Positions 9,412 to 17,268 of a stretch of 64,000 nucleotides of DNA are shown in pieces. The notes beneath the pieces were generated by a model. That model made no database searches, was not told the origin of the DNA, and saw only the letters and a list, made by a program, of their open reading frames with translations. Made by a program: the position numbers and the translations under genes. The DNA is from Wenyingzhuangia gilva. GTDB lineage: Bacteria > Bacteroidota > Bacteroidia > Flavobacteriales > Flavobacteriaceae. The stretch is from NCBI RefSeq assembly GCF_030519655.1, contig NZ_JAUMIT010000002.1, forward strand, positions 62,001 to 126,000, in the 5' to 3' direction. Each line of letters begins with the position of its first letter. Position 1 is the first letter of the stretch.

Positions 9412-10551
9412 ATGAATTTCGAGACGAATGAAACCCAAAAAATGATTGCATCATCTATTCAAGATTTTGCGAAAATTCATATTACTCCCAATGTTTACAA
9501 GTGGGATGAGTCACAGGAATTCCCTGTGGATTTATTTAAAAAGTTAGGAGAAATGGGGTTTATGGGAGTATTGGTTCCTGAAAATTATGGAGGATCAGGA
9601 TTAACTTACCATGAATACATAACCGTTATTGAGGAGATATCTAAAGTAGATCCTTCTATAGGTTTGTCTGTAGCGGCTCATAATTCACTTTGCACAGGTC
9701 ATATTTTGCAATTTGGTAATGAAGCGCAAAAAGCAAAATGGCTACCAAAATTAGCAACAGGAGAGTGGATTGGTGCTTGGGGATTAACAGAGCATAATAC
9801 AGGTTCTGATGCGGGAGGAATGAATACCACAGCTGTTTTAGATGGAGAAGATTATGTGTTGAATGGAGCTAAAAACTTCATCACACATGCTATTAGCGGG
9901 AACATTGCTGTTGTAATTGCTAGAACAGGAGAGAAAGGAGATTCCCATGGAATGACTGCTTTTGTGATAGAAAAAGGAACGCCAGGTTTTAGTTCAGGAA
10001 AAAAAGAAAACAAATTAGGAATGAGGGCATCTGAAACTGCTGAGCTTGTTTTTGATAACTGTAGAGTTCCTAAAGAAAATGTGTTAGGAAAGGTTGGAGA
10101 AGGATTTATTCAGTCTATGAAAATTTTAGATGGTGGTAGAATTTCTATAGCAGCTTTATCTATTGGGATTGCCAAAGGAGCGTATGAAGCAGCATTAAAA
10201 TATTCAAAAGAAAGAATTCAGTTTGGAAAAACTATTTCTTCATTCCAAGGTATTTCTTTTAAGTTGGCAGAAATGGCCACAGAAATAGAAGCTTCAGAAT
10301 TGTTAACGCATAAAGCGGCTGCTAAGAAAGAGTTAGGGGAAAAAATGACCACTATTGGAGCTATGGCTAAAATGTATGCTTCAGAAGCGTGTGTAAGAGT
10401 GGCAAATGAAGCGGTGCAAATACATGGAGGTTATGGATATACAAAAGATTATCCAGTAGAGAAATTTTATAGAGATAGTAAGCTTTGTACCATAGGAGAG
10501 GGAACCACAGAAATACAAAAAGTAGTGATTTCAAGAAATATTTTAAAATAA
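9412..10551 (+). CDS. Acyl-CoA dehydrogenase
   Basis: 379 residues, the standard length. The ordered landmarks are GGSGLTYHEY, the FAD-binding stretch WGLTEHNTGSDAGGMNT, KNFITHA, the segment GEGFIQSMKILDGGRISIA, RIQFGKTISSFQ and the C-terminal IHGGYGYTKDYPVEKFYRD and IGEGTTEIQ with the catalytic-base region. It oxidises short- or branched-chain acyl-CoA to the enoyl-CoA and passes electrons to ETF. Chain specificity cannot be read here. A TATATTTG box at 9370-9377, inside the end of the upstream gene, is a candidate own promoter, so it is probably a separate unit. Confidence 0.96.
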   Translation: MNFETNETQKMIASSIQDFAKIHITPNVYKWDESQEFPVDLFKKLGEMGFMGVLVPENYGGSGLTYHEYITVIEEISKVDPSIGLSVAAHNSLCTGHILQFGNEAQKAKWLPKLATGEWIGAWGLTEHNTGSDAGGMNTTAVLDGEDYVLNGAKNFITHAISGNIAVVIARTGEKGDSHGMTAFVIEKGTPGFSSGKKENKLGMRASETAELVFDNCRVPKENVLGKVGEGFIQSMKILDGGRISIAALSIGIAKGAYEAALKYSKERIQFGKTISSFQGISFKLAEMATEIEASELLTHKAAAKKELGEKMTTIGAMAKMYASEACVRVANEAVQIHGGYGYTKDYPVEKFYRDSKLCTIGEGTTEIQKVVISRNILK

Positions 10552-10574
10552 AGTATTTATATCGTTTTAAAAAC

Positions 10575-10582
10575 TATCTTTG
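10575..10582 (+). promoter_or_regulatory. Candidate -7 box of rpsU
   Basis: TATCTTTG, an exact TAnnTTTG match, about 65 nt before the rpsU ATG. The -33 region is weak. The leader that follows carries the unusual Shine-Dalgarno noted separately. Confidence 0.6.
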
Positions 10583-10632
10583 CAGTCCAAAAATCTGAAT
10601 TAAAAACATTAAAAATATATTACGACAATGAA

Positions 10633-10640
10633 GGGAGGTG
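10633..10640 (+). promoter_or_regulatory. Strong Shine-Dalgarno of rpsU
   Basis: GGGAGGTG, containing GGAGGT complementary to the 16S 3' end, ends 7 nt before the rpsU ATG at 10648. No other gene start I examined in this window has comparable complementarity. In Bacteroidota the anti-Shine-Dalgarno is hidden by a pocket that includes bS21, and rpsU is a known exception that keeps a strong site, consistent with autoregulation by free or bS21-lacking ribosomes. Confidence 0.85.
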
Positions 10641-10647
10641 CTAAATT

Positions 10648-10845
10648 ATGTTAATTATTCCAATTAAAGACGGAGAAAACATTGATAGAGCTTTAAAGCG
10701 TTTCAAGAGAAAATTCGACCGTACGAAAACAATGAAACAATTACGTGAGCGTCAGCAGTTTAATAAACCATCTGTAGTAAACCGTAAACAAAGAATTAAA
10801 GCTTCTTATGTTCAGCGTTTAAGAACTAACGAAGAGCAAGCTTAA
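10648..10845 (+). CDS. rpsU: 30S ribosomal protein bS21
   Basis: 65 residues, MLIIPIKDGENIDRALKRFK onward, rich in Lys/Arg as expected for bS21. It belongs to the small subunit platform near the 16S 3' end. The start is fixed by the GGGAGGTG site upstream. An 8-codon upstream reading frame (10628-10654, MKGGAKLC) contains that site and overlaps the rpsU start by 7 nt, which may be chance. A strong hairpin terminator follows at 10868-10899, so the gene is monocistronic. Confidence 0.97.
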   Translation: MLIIPIKDGENIDRALKRFKRKFDRTKTMKQLRERQQFNKPSVVNRKQRIKASYVQRLRTNEEQA

Positions 10846-10867
10846 TTACTTGTTACAACGTATTAAT

Positions 10868-10899
10868 AAAAACCCTGTGAATTTTCACAGGGTTTTTTT
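10868..10899 (+). terminator. Intrinsic terminator after rpsU
   Basis: A perfect stem with arms AAAAACCCTGTGA and TCACAGGGTTTTT around a 4-nt loop, followed by a T run. It separates rpsU from xerC. Confidence 0.92.
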
Positions 10900-10933
10900 A
10901 TGTCTTAACTTTCGCTAAGTAAAAGATTCAAAC

Positions 10934-11830
10934 ATGGAATTGATTCATAAATTTTTAGAGTATTTATCCTTAGAGAAAAATTATTCTCCACATACCATTA
11001 CTGCTTATCAAAAAGATCTTAATGATTTCTTTGGGTTTATAGAAAGTGAGTATCAGGAGATGGATCCTTGTGCTGTTGAATATTCTTATATCAGGTCTTG
11101 GATTATTAGTTTAAATGCCTCAGGAATCGTTAATAGGTCTGTGAATAGAAAATTAACGGCCTTAAAAAGTTTTTATAATTATTTGCAAAAGATAGAAATG
11201 ATCACTAAAAACCCACTTTCAAGCCAAAAAAGCTTAAAAACGGCAAAAAAAGTCATCATTCCCTTTTCAGAAAGAGAAATTGAAGAAGTTTTTTTGATAG
11301 AAGATGATTACTATACTCCTTTTGAGCAATTAAGAAACAAGTTGATGATTCATTTGTTGTATGCTACTGGAATTAGACAAGCAGAATTAATCGAGTTAAA
11401 AACACAAGATGTGGATTTTGAAACTAGAACAATAAAAGTGCTAGGAAAGAGAAATAAAGAGCGTATCATTCCTATTTACACAGAAATTTTAAAGGAATTA
11501 AAGCTCTATTTAAATCAACGAGATGGTATGAATGTTGCTACTTTAAATTTGTTCGTCACAAAACGAGGTGGAAAAATGTATGGAGCGCTTGTTTATCGAA
11601 TTATTAATTCCTATTTTAGTAAGGTCTCGACGAAGGAAAAAAAGAGTCCACATGTATTAAGACATTCTTATGCTACGGATTTGATAAATCAAGGAGCAGA
11701 CTTGAATTCGGTAAAAGAGTTACTAGGGCACTCTAGTTTAGCCGCAACTCAGGTTTATACCCACAATAGTTTAGACAAGTTAAAACAAGTTTATAACCAA
11801 GCACACCCTAGAAGTGCGAAAAAAAAATAA
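10934..11830 (+). CDS. xerC: Tyrosine recombinase, XerC type
   Basis: 298 residues, the normal Xer length. An N-terminal SAM-like core-binding domain (LEYLSLEKNYSPHTITAYQK) is followed by the catalytic domain with Arg in YATGIRQAELIEL, Lys in VLGKRNKERIIP, HVLRHSYATDL (His-x-x-Arg), LGHSSLAATQVYTH (the second His and the Tyr nucleophile). XerC with XerD resolves chromosome dimers at dif. Flavobacteria usually carry this gene beside the hibernation factor gene, as here (5-nt gap), so it is the housekeeping enzyme and not an island integrase. Confidence 0.93.
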   Translation: MELIHKFLEYLSLEKNYSPHTITAYQKDLNDFFGFIESEYQEMDPCAVEYSYIRSWIISLNASGIVNRSVNRKLTALKSFYNYLQKIEMITKNPLSSQKSLKTAKKVIIPFSEREIEEVFLIEDDYYTPFEQLRNKLMIHLLYATGIRQAELIELKTQDVDFETRTIKVLGKRNKERIIPIYTEILKELKLYLNQRDGMNVATLNLFVTKRGGKMYGALVYRIINSYFSKVSTKEKKSPHVLRHSYATDLINQGADLNSVKELLGHSSLAATQVYTHNSLDKLKQVYNQAHPRSAKKK

Positions 11831-11835
11831 AGTAT

Positions 11836-12135
11836 ATGAAAATATTTGTTCAGTCAGTAAATTTCAACGCCGACAAGGATTTGGTAGAATTTGTAAACAA
11901 AAAAGTAGAGGGGTTAGAGAAATTTCACGATAAAATAGTAGATGGTGAAGTGTTCTTGAAAGTGCAACAGACCAGTGAAAAGGAGAATAAAGTAACGGAA
12001 TTAAAATTGAATATTCCTGGTCATGATTTGATGGTTAAGAAAGAGTCAAAAACTTTTGAAGAAGGAATAAGTTTGTGTGCTGATGCCATGAAAAGACAGT
12101 TAATGAAGACCAAAGAAAAGGAAAGAGTTGCCTAA
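11836..12135 (+). CDS. hpf: Ribosome hibernation promoting factor (short HPF/RaiA family)
   Basis: 99 residues with the S30AE/sigma-54 modulation fold: the start MKIFVQSVNFNADKDLVEFV, the middle VDGEVFLKVQQTSEKENK and the end FEEGISLCADAMKRQLMKTK fit the short form. It binds idle 30S subunits in slow growth and blocks translation. It follows xerC by 5 nt and ends just before the tRNA-tuf promoter region. Short forms usually lead to 100S dimers together with RMF in gammaproteobacteria; no RMF is expected here. Confidence 0.9.
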   Translation: MKIFVQSVNFNADKDLVEFVNKKVEGLEKFHDKIVDGEVFLKVQQTSEKENKVTELKLNIPGHDLMVKKESKTFEEGISLCADAMKRQLMKTKEKERVA

Positions 12136-12167
12136 TGATAAAAAAAAGTAAAATATTTTTAAAATGT

Positions 12168-12198
12168 TTTGCATGATATCGAAAACTTTATAAATTTG
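12168..12198 (+). promoter_or_regulatory. Promoter of the tRNA-tuf operon
   Basis: TTTG at 12168-12171, a 19-nt spacer and TAAATTTG at 12191-12198 give an exact Bacteroidota vegetative promoter. It lies about 48 nt before tRNA-Thr and should drive the tRNA cluster and tuf. Confidence 0.85.
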
Positions 12199-12228
12199 CA
12201 GTCCGTTAAGATAGCGGGCTGCTTTTTT
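12198..12228 (+). terminator. Hairpin and T run overlapping the tRNA-tuf promoter
   Basis: GCAGTCCG and CGGGCTGC pair (one wobble) around a 9-nt loop and are followed by six T. It has the form of an intrinsic terminator. It may end the xerC-hpf transcript while sharing its first base with the -7 box of the next promoter; or, if transcribed from that promoter, it may act as an early pause. Confidence 0.6.
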
Positions 12229-12245
12229 GTGGATACTATCTAAAA

Positions 12246-12319
12246 GCCGATATAGCTCAGCTGGCTAGAGCAGCTGATTTGTAATCAGCAGGTCGTAGGT
12301 TCGAGTCCTATTATCGGCT
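12246..12319 (+). tRNA. tRNA-Thr (TGT)
   Basis: 74 nt. Acceptor GCCGATA pairs with TATCGGC; the D arm AGCTCAGCTGG and the T arm GGTTCGAGTCC are normal; the anticodon loop reads TTTGTAA with anticodon TGT. CCA is not encoded. First of four tRNA genes before tuf. Confidence 0.97.
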
Positions 12320-12357
12320 CAACAAGAAAAGAAAGCGTTCTTTTAAATTATTGGATT

Positions 12358-12439
<82 letters not shown>

Positions 12440-12492
12440 CAAATAAGGCGTAAAGTAATATTTATGTTCCTTCTGATGAAAATCAGTAAAAT

Positions 12493-12565
12493 GCGAAAGT
12501 AGCTCAGTTGGTAGAGCGTCAGCCTTCCAAGCTGAATGTCGCCGGTTCGAACCCGGTCTTTCGCT
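12493..12565 (+). tRNA. tRNA-Gly (TCC)
   Basis: 73 nt. Acceptor GCGAAAG pairs with CTTTCGC. The anticodon stem TCAGC/GCTGA encloses loop CTTCCAA, giving anticodon TCC (Gly, GGA codons). Confidence 0.96.
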
Positions 12566-12580
12566 CAAATTTAAATCCAT

Positions 12581-12653
12581 GCCGGTGTAGCTCAGTTGGT
12601 AGAGCGCATCCTTGGTAGGGATGAGGTCACCGGTTCAAATCCGGTCATTGGCT
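12581..12653 (+). tRNA. tRNA-Thr (GGT)
   Basis: 73 nt. Acceptor GCCGGTG pairs with CATTGGC, including two G-T pairs. The anticodon stem CATCC/GGATG encloses TTGGTAG, giving GGT. This is the second threonine tRNA in the cluster and lies 64 nt before tuf. Confidence 0.95.
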
Positions 12654-12717
12654 CAAAAGGATTAAAATAGGTTTAAAATAAACACTAATATATAACTAAG
12701 AATTAAAATTTATAATC

Positions 12718-13902
12718 ATGGCAAAGGCAACATTTGATCGTTCGAAACCACACTTAAACATCGGTACTATCGGACACGTAGATCACGGTAAAACTACTTT
12801 AACAGCTGCTATTACTACTGTATTAGCTAACGCTGGTTTATCTGAATTAAGATCTTTTGACTCTATTGATAACGCTCCAGAGGAAAAAGAAAGAGGTATT
12901 ACTATTAACACATCTCACGTAGAGTATTCTACAGCTAACCGTCACTATGCTCACGTTGACTGTCCAGGTCACGCGGATTACGTTAAAAACATGGTAACTG
13001 GTGCTGCTCAAATGGATGGTGCTATTTTAGTAGTTGCTGCTACTGATGGACCAATGCCACAAACTCGTGAACACATCTTGTTAGGACGTCAGGTAGGTAT
13101 TCCTCGTATCGTTGTTTTCTTAAACAAAGTTGATATGGTTGATGATGAGGAGTTATTAGAGTTAGTAGACATGGAGGTTCGTGATTTATTATCTTTCTAT
13201 GACTATGATGGAGATAACACTCCTGTAATTCAAGGGTCTGCTTTAGGTGGATTAAACAATGAGCAAAAATGGGTTGATTCTATTATGGAATTAATGGATG
13301 CTTGTGATTCTTGGATTGAAGAGCCAGTTCGTGAAGTTGAGAAAGATTTCTTAATGCCAATCGAAGATGTATTCTCTATTACAGGTCGTGGTACTGTTGC
13401 TACAGGACGTATCGAAACTGGTGTTGCTAATACAGGAGATACTGTTGATATCATTGGTATGGGAGCTGAAAAATTATCATCTACTATTACAGGAGTTGAA
13501 ATGTTCCGTAAGATATTAGATAGAGGTGAGGCTGGAGATAACGTAGGTATCTTATTAAGAGGTATTGCGAAAGAAGATATCAAAAGAGGAATGGTAATTT
13601 GTAAGCCAGGTTCTGTTAAACCACACGCTAAGTTTAAAGCTGAAGTTTATGTATTGAAAAAAGAAGAAGGTGGACGTCACACTCCATTCCACAACAACTA
13701 CCGTCCACAGTTTTACGTACGTACAACTGACGTAACAGGTACAATTAATTTACCTGATGGTGTTGAAATGGTAATGCCAGGTGATAACTTAACTATTACT
13801 GTTGATTTACATTCTCCAATTGCAATGAACGTAGGTTTACGTTTTGCAATCCGTGAAGGAGGTAGAACAGTTGGTGCTGGTCAGGTAACTGAAATTTTAT
13901 AG
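12718..13902 (+). CDS. tuf: Elongation factor Tu
   Basis: 394 residues, standard length. G1 is GHVDHGKT, G3 is DCPGHADY and G4 is NKVD, and the domain II region contains [15 protein letters not shown]-Tu delivers aminoacyl-tRNA to the ribosome with GTP. It lies between four tRNA genes and tRNA-Trp/secE, the usual bacteroidal arrangement. A terminator follows at 13923-13954, although some read-through into tRNA-Trp is likely. Confidence 0.99.
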   Translation: MAKATFDRSKPHLNIGTIGHVDHGKTTLTAAITTVLANAGLSELRSFDSIDNAPEEKERGITINTSHVEYSTANRHYAHVDCPGHADYVKNMVTGAAQMDGAILVVAATDGPMPQTREHILLGRQVGIPRIVVFLNKVDMVDDEELLELVDMEVRDLLSFYDYDGDNTPVIQGSALGGLNNEQKWVDSIMELMDACDSWIEEPVREVEKDFLMPIEDVFSITGRGTVATGRIETGVANTGDTVDIIGMGAEKLSSTITGVEMFRKILDRGEAGDNVGILLRGIAKEDIKRGMVICKPGSVKPHAKFKAEVYVLKKEEGGRHTPFHNNYRPQFYVRTTDVTGTINLPDGVEMVMPGDNLTITVDLHSPIAMNVGLRFAIREGGRTVGAGQVTEIL

Positions 13903-13922
13903 TCGAAAGATTATTATCATAT

Positions 13923-13954
13923 AAAGAGCTTGTTTTAAAGCAGGCTCTTTTTTT
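13923..13954 (+). terminator. Intrinsic terminator after tuf
   Basis: AAAGAGCTTG pairs with CAGGCTCTTT (one T-G pair) around an 8-nt loop and is followed by four further T directly before tRNA-Trp. Confidence 0.8.
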
Positions 13955-14027
13955 ACGGGCGTAGCTCAGTTGGTAGAGCACTGGTCTCCAAAACCAGGTG
14001 TCGGGAGTTCGAGTCTCTCCGCCCGTG
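13955..14027 (+). tRNA. tRNA-Trp (CCA)
   Basis: 73 nt. Acceptor ACGGGCG pairs with CGCCCGT, discriminator G; the anticodon stem CTGGT/ACCAG encloses CTCCAAA with anticodon CCA. It begins immediately after the T run of the tuf terminator and is followed by its own hairpin. Confidence 0.97.
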
Positions 14028-14035
14028 CAAAATAG

Positions 14036-14067
14036 AAGGAATTATAATTTTTATAATTCCTTTTTTT
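14036..14067 (+). terminator. Intrinsic terminator after tRNA-Trp
   Basis: AAGGAATTATAA and TTATAATTCCTT form a 12-bp stem with a 3-nt loop, followed by T residues. Confidence 0.8.
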
Positions 14068-14119
14068 AGCAAACAAGTCAAAAAAAGATATAAAGTTATT
14101 TACGTGTTGAATAATTTTA

Positions 14120-14127
14120 TATCTTTG
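14120..14127 (+). promoter_or_regulatory. Candidate -7 box of the secE-nusG-rpl operon
   Basis: TATCTTTG, an exact TAnnTTTG match, 22 nt before secE and after the tRNA-Trp terminator. No good -33 element is visible. Confidence 0.6.
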
Positions 14128-14149
14128 CACGACTTTTCAAGAAAATATT

Positions 14150-14341
14150 ATGAATATTCTTAATTACATAAAATCGTCATTTACAGAGTTGAAAGACGAA
14201 ATGACATGGATCTCTAAGGAAGAGGCTCAAAAATCTACTGTAGTGGTGGCTGTGTTTACAATCATTTTTGCGATCGCTGTTTTTTTAGTAGACCAAGGGT
14301 TTCAAAAAACATTAGAAGGTTTTTTTAATTTTATAAAGTAA
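14150..14341 (+). CDS. secE: Preprotein translocase subunit SecE
   Basis: 63 residues with the short amphipathic segment ELKDEMTWISKEEAQKST followed by one membrane helix (VVVAVFTIIFAIAVFLVD), the minimal SecE form. It clamps the SecY channel in the inner membrane. It starts the secE-nusG-rplKAJL block, 9 nt before nusG. Confidence 0.96.
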   Translation: MNILNYIKSSFTELKDEMTWISKEEAQKSTVVVAVFTIIFAIAVFLVDQGFQKTLEGFFNFIK

Positions 14342-14350
14342 AGGTAAATT

Positions 14351-14905
14351 ATGGCTGATTCTGTAAAGAAGTGGTATGTAGTAAGGGCTATTGGAGGTCA
14401 GGAAAACAAAGTGAAAAATTATATTGAAAATGAAATTTCACGTTTGGGTTTGTCTGATTATGTAGATCAGGTATTGGTACCAACAGAAAAAGTTGTTCAA
14501 GTTCGCAACGGAAAAAAATCAACGCGTGAGCGTGTTTATTTTCCTGGTTATATTATGGTAGAAGCTAATTTAACAGGAGAAGTTCCTCACGTTATTAAAG
14601 CTGTAACTGGTGTTATTGGATTCTTAGGTGAAACTAAAGGAGGAGAACCAGTGCCAATGAGACAAAGTGAAATTAATAGAATGTTAGGTAAGGTTGATGA
14701 ATTAACTGTGCAGCCAGATCATAACATAGCTATTCCTTATACAGTTGGTGAAACTGTAAAAGTAATAGATGGTCCGTTTAATGGATTTGATGGTGTGATA
14801 GAAAATATTCATGAAGAAAAGAGAAAACTTGAAGTAATGGTTAAAATCTTTGGTCGTAAGACGCCATTAGAATTAAACTATATGCAAGTAGATAAAATAT
14901 CATAA
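14351..14905 (+). CDS. nusG: Transcription termination/antitermination factor NusG
   Basis: 184 residues: an NGN domain (KKWYVVRAIGGQENKVKNYI; VYFPGYIMVEANL) and a C-terminal KOW domain (GETVKVIDGPFNGFDGVIEN). NusG binds RNA polymerase and couples it to ribosomes or Rho. Position between secE and rplK is conserved in bacteria. Confidence 0.98.
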   Translation: MADSVKKWYVVRAIGGQENKVKNYIENEISRLGLSDYVDQVLVPTEKVVQVRNGKKSTRERVYFPGYIMVEANLTGEVPHVIKAVTGVIGFLGETKGGEPVPMRQSEINRMLGKVDELTVQPDHNIAIPYTVGETVKVIDGPFNGFDGVIENIHEEKRKLEVMVKIFGRKTPLELNYMQVDKIS

Positions 14906-14980
14906 ATAAAGAGTGTTACAAATTAATCTTGTGTTTGCTTCCAACTAATGCACAAGGTTTAATTTAATTTTATATTAAAA

Positions 14981-15418
14981 ATGGCAAAAGAAGTAAGTAA
15001 GATTGTAAAGTTACAGGTTAAGGGAGGGCAAGCAAATCCTTCACCACCAGTAGGTCCTGCTTTAGGTGCTGCCGGGGTTAACATTATGGAGTTCTGTAAG
15101 CAGTTTAATGCTAGAACTCAAGACAAACAAGGAAAGGTTTTACCAGTTGCAATTACTGTATATTCTGACAAATCTTTCGAGTTTATTGTTAAAACTCCTC
15201 CAGCTGCAGTTCAAATTTTAGAAGCTGCTAAACTAAAGGGTGGATCGGGAGAACCAAACCGTAAAAAAGTTGCAAGTATCTCTTGGGATCAAGTAAAAAC
15301 GATCGCAGAAGATAAAATGCCTGACTTAAATGCATTTACTGTAGAGTCAGCAATGAAGATGATTGCAGGTACTGCAAGATCTATGGGAGTAACGGTAAGC
15401 GGAGACGCTCCATTTTAA
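14981..15418 (+). CDS. rplK: 50S ribosomal protein uL11
   Basis: 145 residues. [20 protein letters not shown] and [10 protein letters not shown] are the usual uL11 N-terminal signatures; the C-terminal rRNA-binding domain includes AGTARSMGV. Part of the GTPase-associated centre. 17 nt before rplA. Confidence 0.98.
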   Translation: MAKEVSKIVKLQVKGGQANPSPPVGPALGAAGVNIMEFCKQFNARTQDKQGKVLPVAITVYSDKSFEFIVKTPPAAVQILEAAKLKGGSGEPNRKKVASISWDQVKTIAEDKMPDLNAFTVESAMKMIAGTARSMGVTVSGDAPF

Positions 15419-15435
15419 TTGATAAACAAGAAAAC

Positions 15436-16125
15436 ATGGCAAAATTAACAAAAAAGCAAAAAGAAGCTCAAGCTAAGATTGACAGTTCTAAAGTTTATTC
15501 TTTGAATGAAGCATCTTCTTTAGTAAAAGAAATTACATTAGCTAATTTCGACGCATCTGTAGATGTTGCTATTCGTTTAGGAGTAGATCCTAGGAAAGCA
15601 AATCAAATGGTACGTGGGGTTGTAACATTACCACACGGGACAGGTAAAGATGTAAAAGTATTAGCGTTGGTTACACCAGACAAAGAAGCTGAGGCTAAAG
15701 AAGCTGGAGCAGATTACGTTGGTTTAGACGAGTACTTAGCAAAAATAAAAGCAGGTTGGACAGATGTTGACGTGATCATCACTATGCCAGCTGTAATGGG
15801 TAAATTAGGACCATTAGGACGTATATTAGGACCAAGAGGTTTAATGCCTAACCCTAAGACAGGAACCGTTACAATGGATGTTAAAAAGGCAGTAGCAGAA
15901 GTAAAAGCTGGTAAAATTGACTTTAAAGTTGACAAAACTGGTATTGTACATGCTGCTATCGGAAAAGTATCTTTCGATGCTGAAAAGTTAACTGAAAATG
16001 CTCACGAATTAATCCAAACAATTATTAAGTTAAAGCCAACTGCGGCTAAAGGAACTTATATCAAGAGTGCTTTTATATCTAGTACTCAGTCTCCTTCAGT
16101 TCAGTTAGACCTTAAATCGCTTTAA
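15436..16125 (+). CDS. rplA: 50S ribosomal protein uL1
   Basis: 229 residues. [29 protein letters not shown] and [20 protein letters not shown] are the uL1 landmarks. It forms the L1 stalk. In many bacteria uL1 represses its own operon through the rplK leader, but no clear target structure was recognised here. Confidence 0.98.
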   Translation: MAKLTKKQKEAQAKIDSSKVYSLNEASSLVKEITLANFDASVDVAIRLGVDPRKANQMVRGVVTLPHGTGKDVKVLALVTPDKEAEAKEAGADYVGLDEYLAKIKAGWTDVDVIITMPAVMGKLGPLGRILGPRGLMPNPKTGTVTMDVKKAVAEVKAGKIDFKVDKTGIVHAAIGKVSFDAEKLTENAHELIQTIIKLKPTAAKGTYIKSAFISSTQSPSVQLDLKSL

Positions 16126-16148
16126 TTAGCTGTTAAAACTCATAGACA

Positions 16149-16685
16149 ATGACAAGAGAAGAAAAATTTCAAGTAATTGAAGATTTAACAAGCCAATTAG
16201 CGGAGAATACAGTAATCTATTTAGCCGATATTTCAGGGTTAAATGCTGCTGCAACTTCTAACTTAAGAAGAGCTTGTTTTAAAGCAGATATCCAATTATC
16301 TGTAGTGAAAAATACATTGCTAGAAAAAGCAATGGAGAAGTCTGATAAAGACTTTGGTGATTTACCATCAACATTAAAAGGTAACACATCTGTGTTTTAC
16401 GCTTCAGTAGCGAATGCTCCTGCAAAAGTAATTCAAGATTTCTTAAAGAAATCTAAAGGTGAGAAACCATTATTGAAAGGAGCCTTCATCGCTGACGAAG
16501 TATATGTAGGAGCTGATCAATTACCTGCTTTAGTTGCAATTAAATCTAAAGAAGAACTTATTGGTGATATCATCACTATCTTACAGTCTCCTATTAAAAA
16601 CGTTGTTTCAGCGTTGACTAATGAGGAACGTCCAGATAGAGCTGGTGCTGCTGTAGAAGCATCTACAGAAGAATCAGCAGAATAA
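16149..16685 (+). CDS. rplJ: 50S ribosomal protein uL10
   Basis: 178 residues with MTREEKFQVIEDLTSQLAEN, ADISGLNAAATSNLRR and VVKNTLLEKAM. uL10 is the base of the stalk that holds bL12. The C-terminal tail (AAVEASTEESAE) is acidic and low in complexity. Confidence 0.97.
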   Translation: MTREEKFQVIEDLTSQLAENTVIYLADISGLNAAATSNLRRACFKADIQLSVVKNTLLEKAMEKSDKDFGDLPSTLKGNTSVFYASVANAPAKVIQDFLKKSKGEKPLLKGAFIADEVYVGADQLPALVAIKSKEELIGDIITILQSPIKNVVSALTNEERPDRAGAAVEASTEESAE

Positions 16686-16744
16686 TTACGCGCACAAATA
16701 AATTATAATACACCACGTTTAATAAACGTACAAAAAGAATCAAA

Positions 16745-17116
16745 ATGGCAGAATTAAAAGATTTCGCAGAACAATTAGTTAACTTAACAGTTAAAGAAGT
16801 AAATGAATTAGCTACTATCTTAAAAGATGAGTACGGTATCGAACCAGCTGCAGCAGTAGTTGTAGGAGGTGGAGCTGCTGAAGGTGGAGACGCTGCAGAA
16901 GCTCAAACTGAGTTTGATGTTATCTTAAAAGAAGCAGGAGCATCTAAATTAAAAGTTGTAAAAGCAGTTAAAGAATTAACTGGATTAGGATTGAAAGAAG
17001 CTAAGGAATTAGTTGATGGAACTCCATCTGCAATTAAAGAAGGTGTTTCTAAAGAAGAAGCAGAAGGAATTAAAGCTTCTTTAGAAGAAGTTGGAGCTGT
17101 AGTTGAGTTAAAGTAA
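16745..17116 (+). CDS. rplL: 50S ribosomal protein bL12
   Basis: 123 residues: an N-terminal dimerisation part ([19 protein letters not shown]), an Ala/Gly-rich hinge ([17 protein letters not shown]) and the C-terminal factor-binding domain ([20 protein letters not shown]). It recruits translation GTPases. A hairpin with a T run at 17140-17183 lies between it and rpoB. Confidence 0.98.
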   Translation: MAELKDFAEQLVNLTVKEVNELATILKDEYGIEPAAAVVVGGGAAEGGDAAEAQTEFDVILKEAGASKLKVVKAVKELTGLGLKEAKELVDGTPSAIKEGVSKEEAEGIKASLEEVGAVVELK

Positions 17117-17139
17117 TTTTTTTACTACAAAACCTTATA

Positions 17140-17183
17140 GGTTTAGGTCTTTCCCACATGGGTTAGACCTAAACCATTTTTTG
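17140..17183 (+). terminator. Attenuator-like hairpin between rplL and rpoB
   Basis: GGTTTAGGTCT (17140-17150) and AGACCTAAACC (17165-17175) form an 11-bp perfect stem with a short CCC/GGG inner pairing, followed by ATTTTTT. It can end part of the ribosomal transcripts before rpoB, as the rplL-rpoB attenuator does in other bacteria. No promoter consensus was seen between it and rpoB, so rpoBC may depend on read-through. Confidence 0.75.
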
Positions 17184-17268
17184 CGTTTAAATAGTTCCTA
17201 TATTTATTCGCCCCTATACAAGCTTAAAAAAGAAAATAGAATTATTAATTCACCTAAATTTTTCCCCT

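Noticed and set aside
10934-11830. Tyrosine recombinase as the integrase of the topB island
   Set aside because: It lies 25 kb away beside hpf, the normal place of the housekeeping xerC, and outside the repeats.
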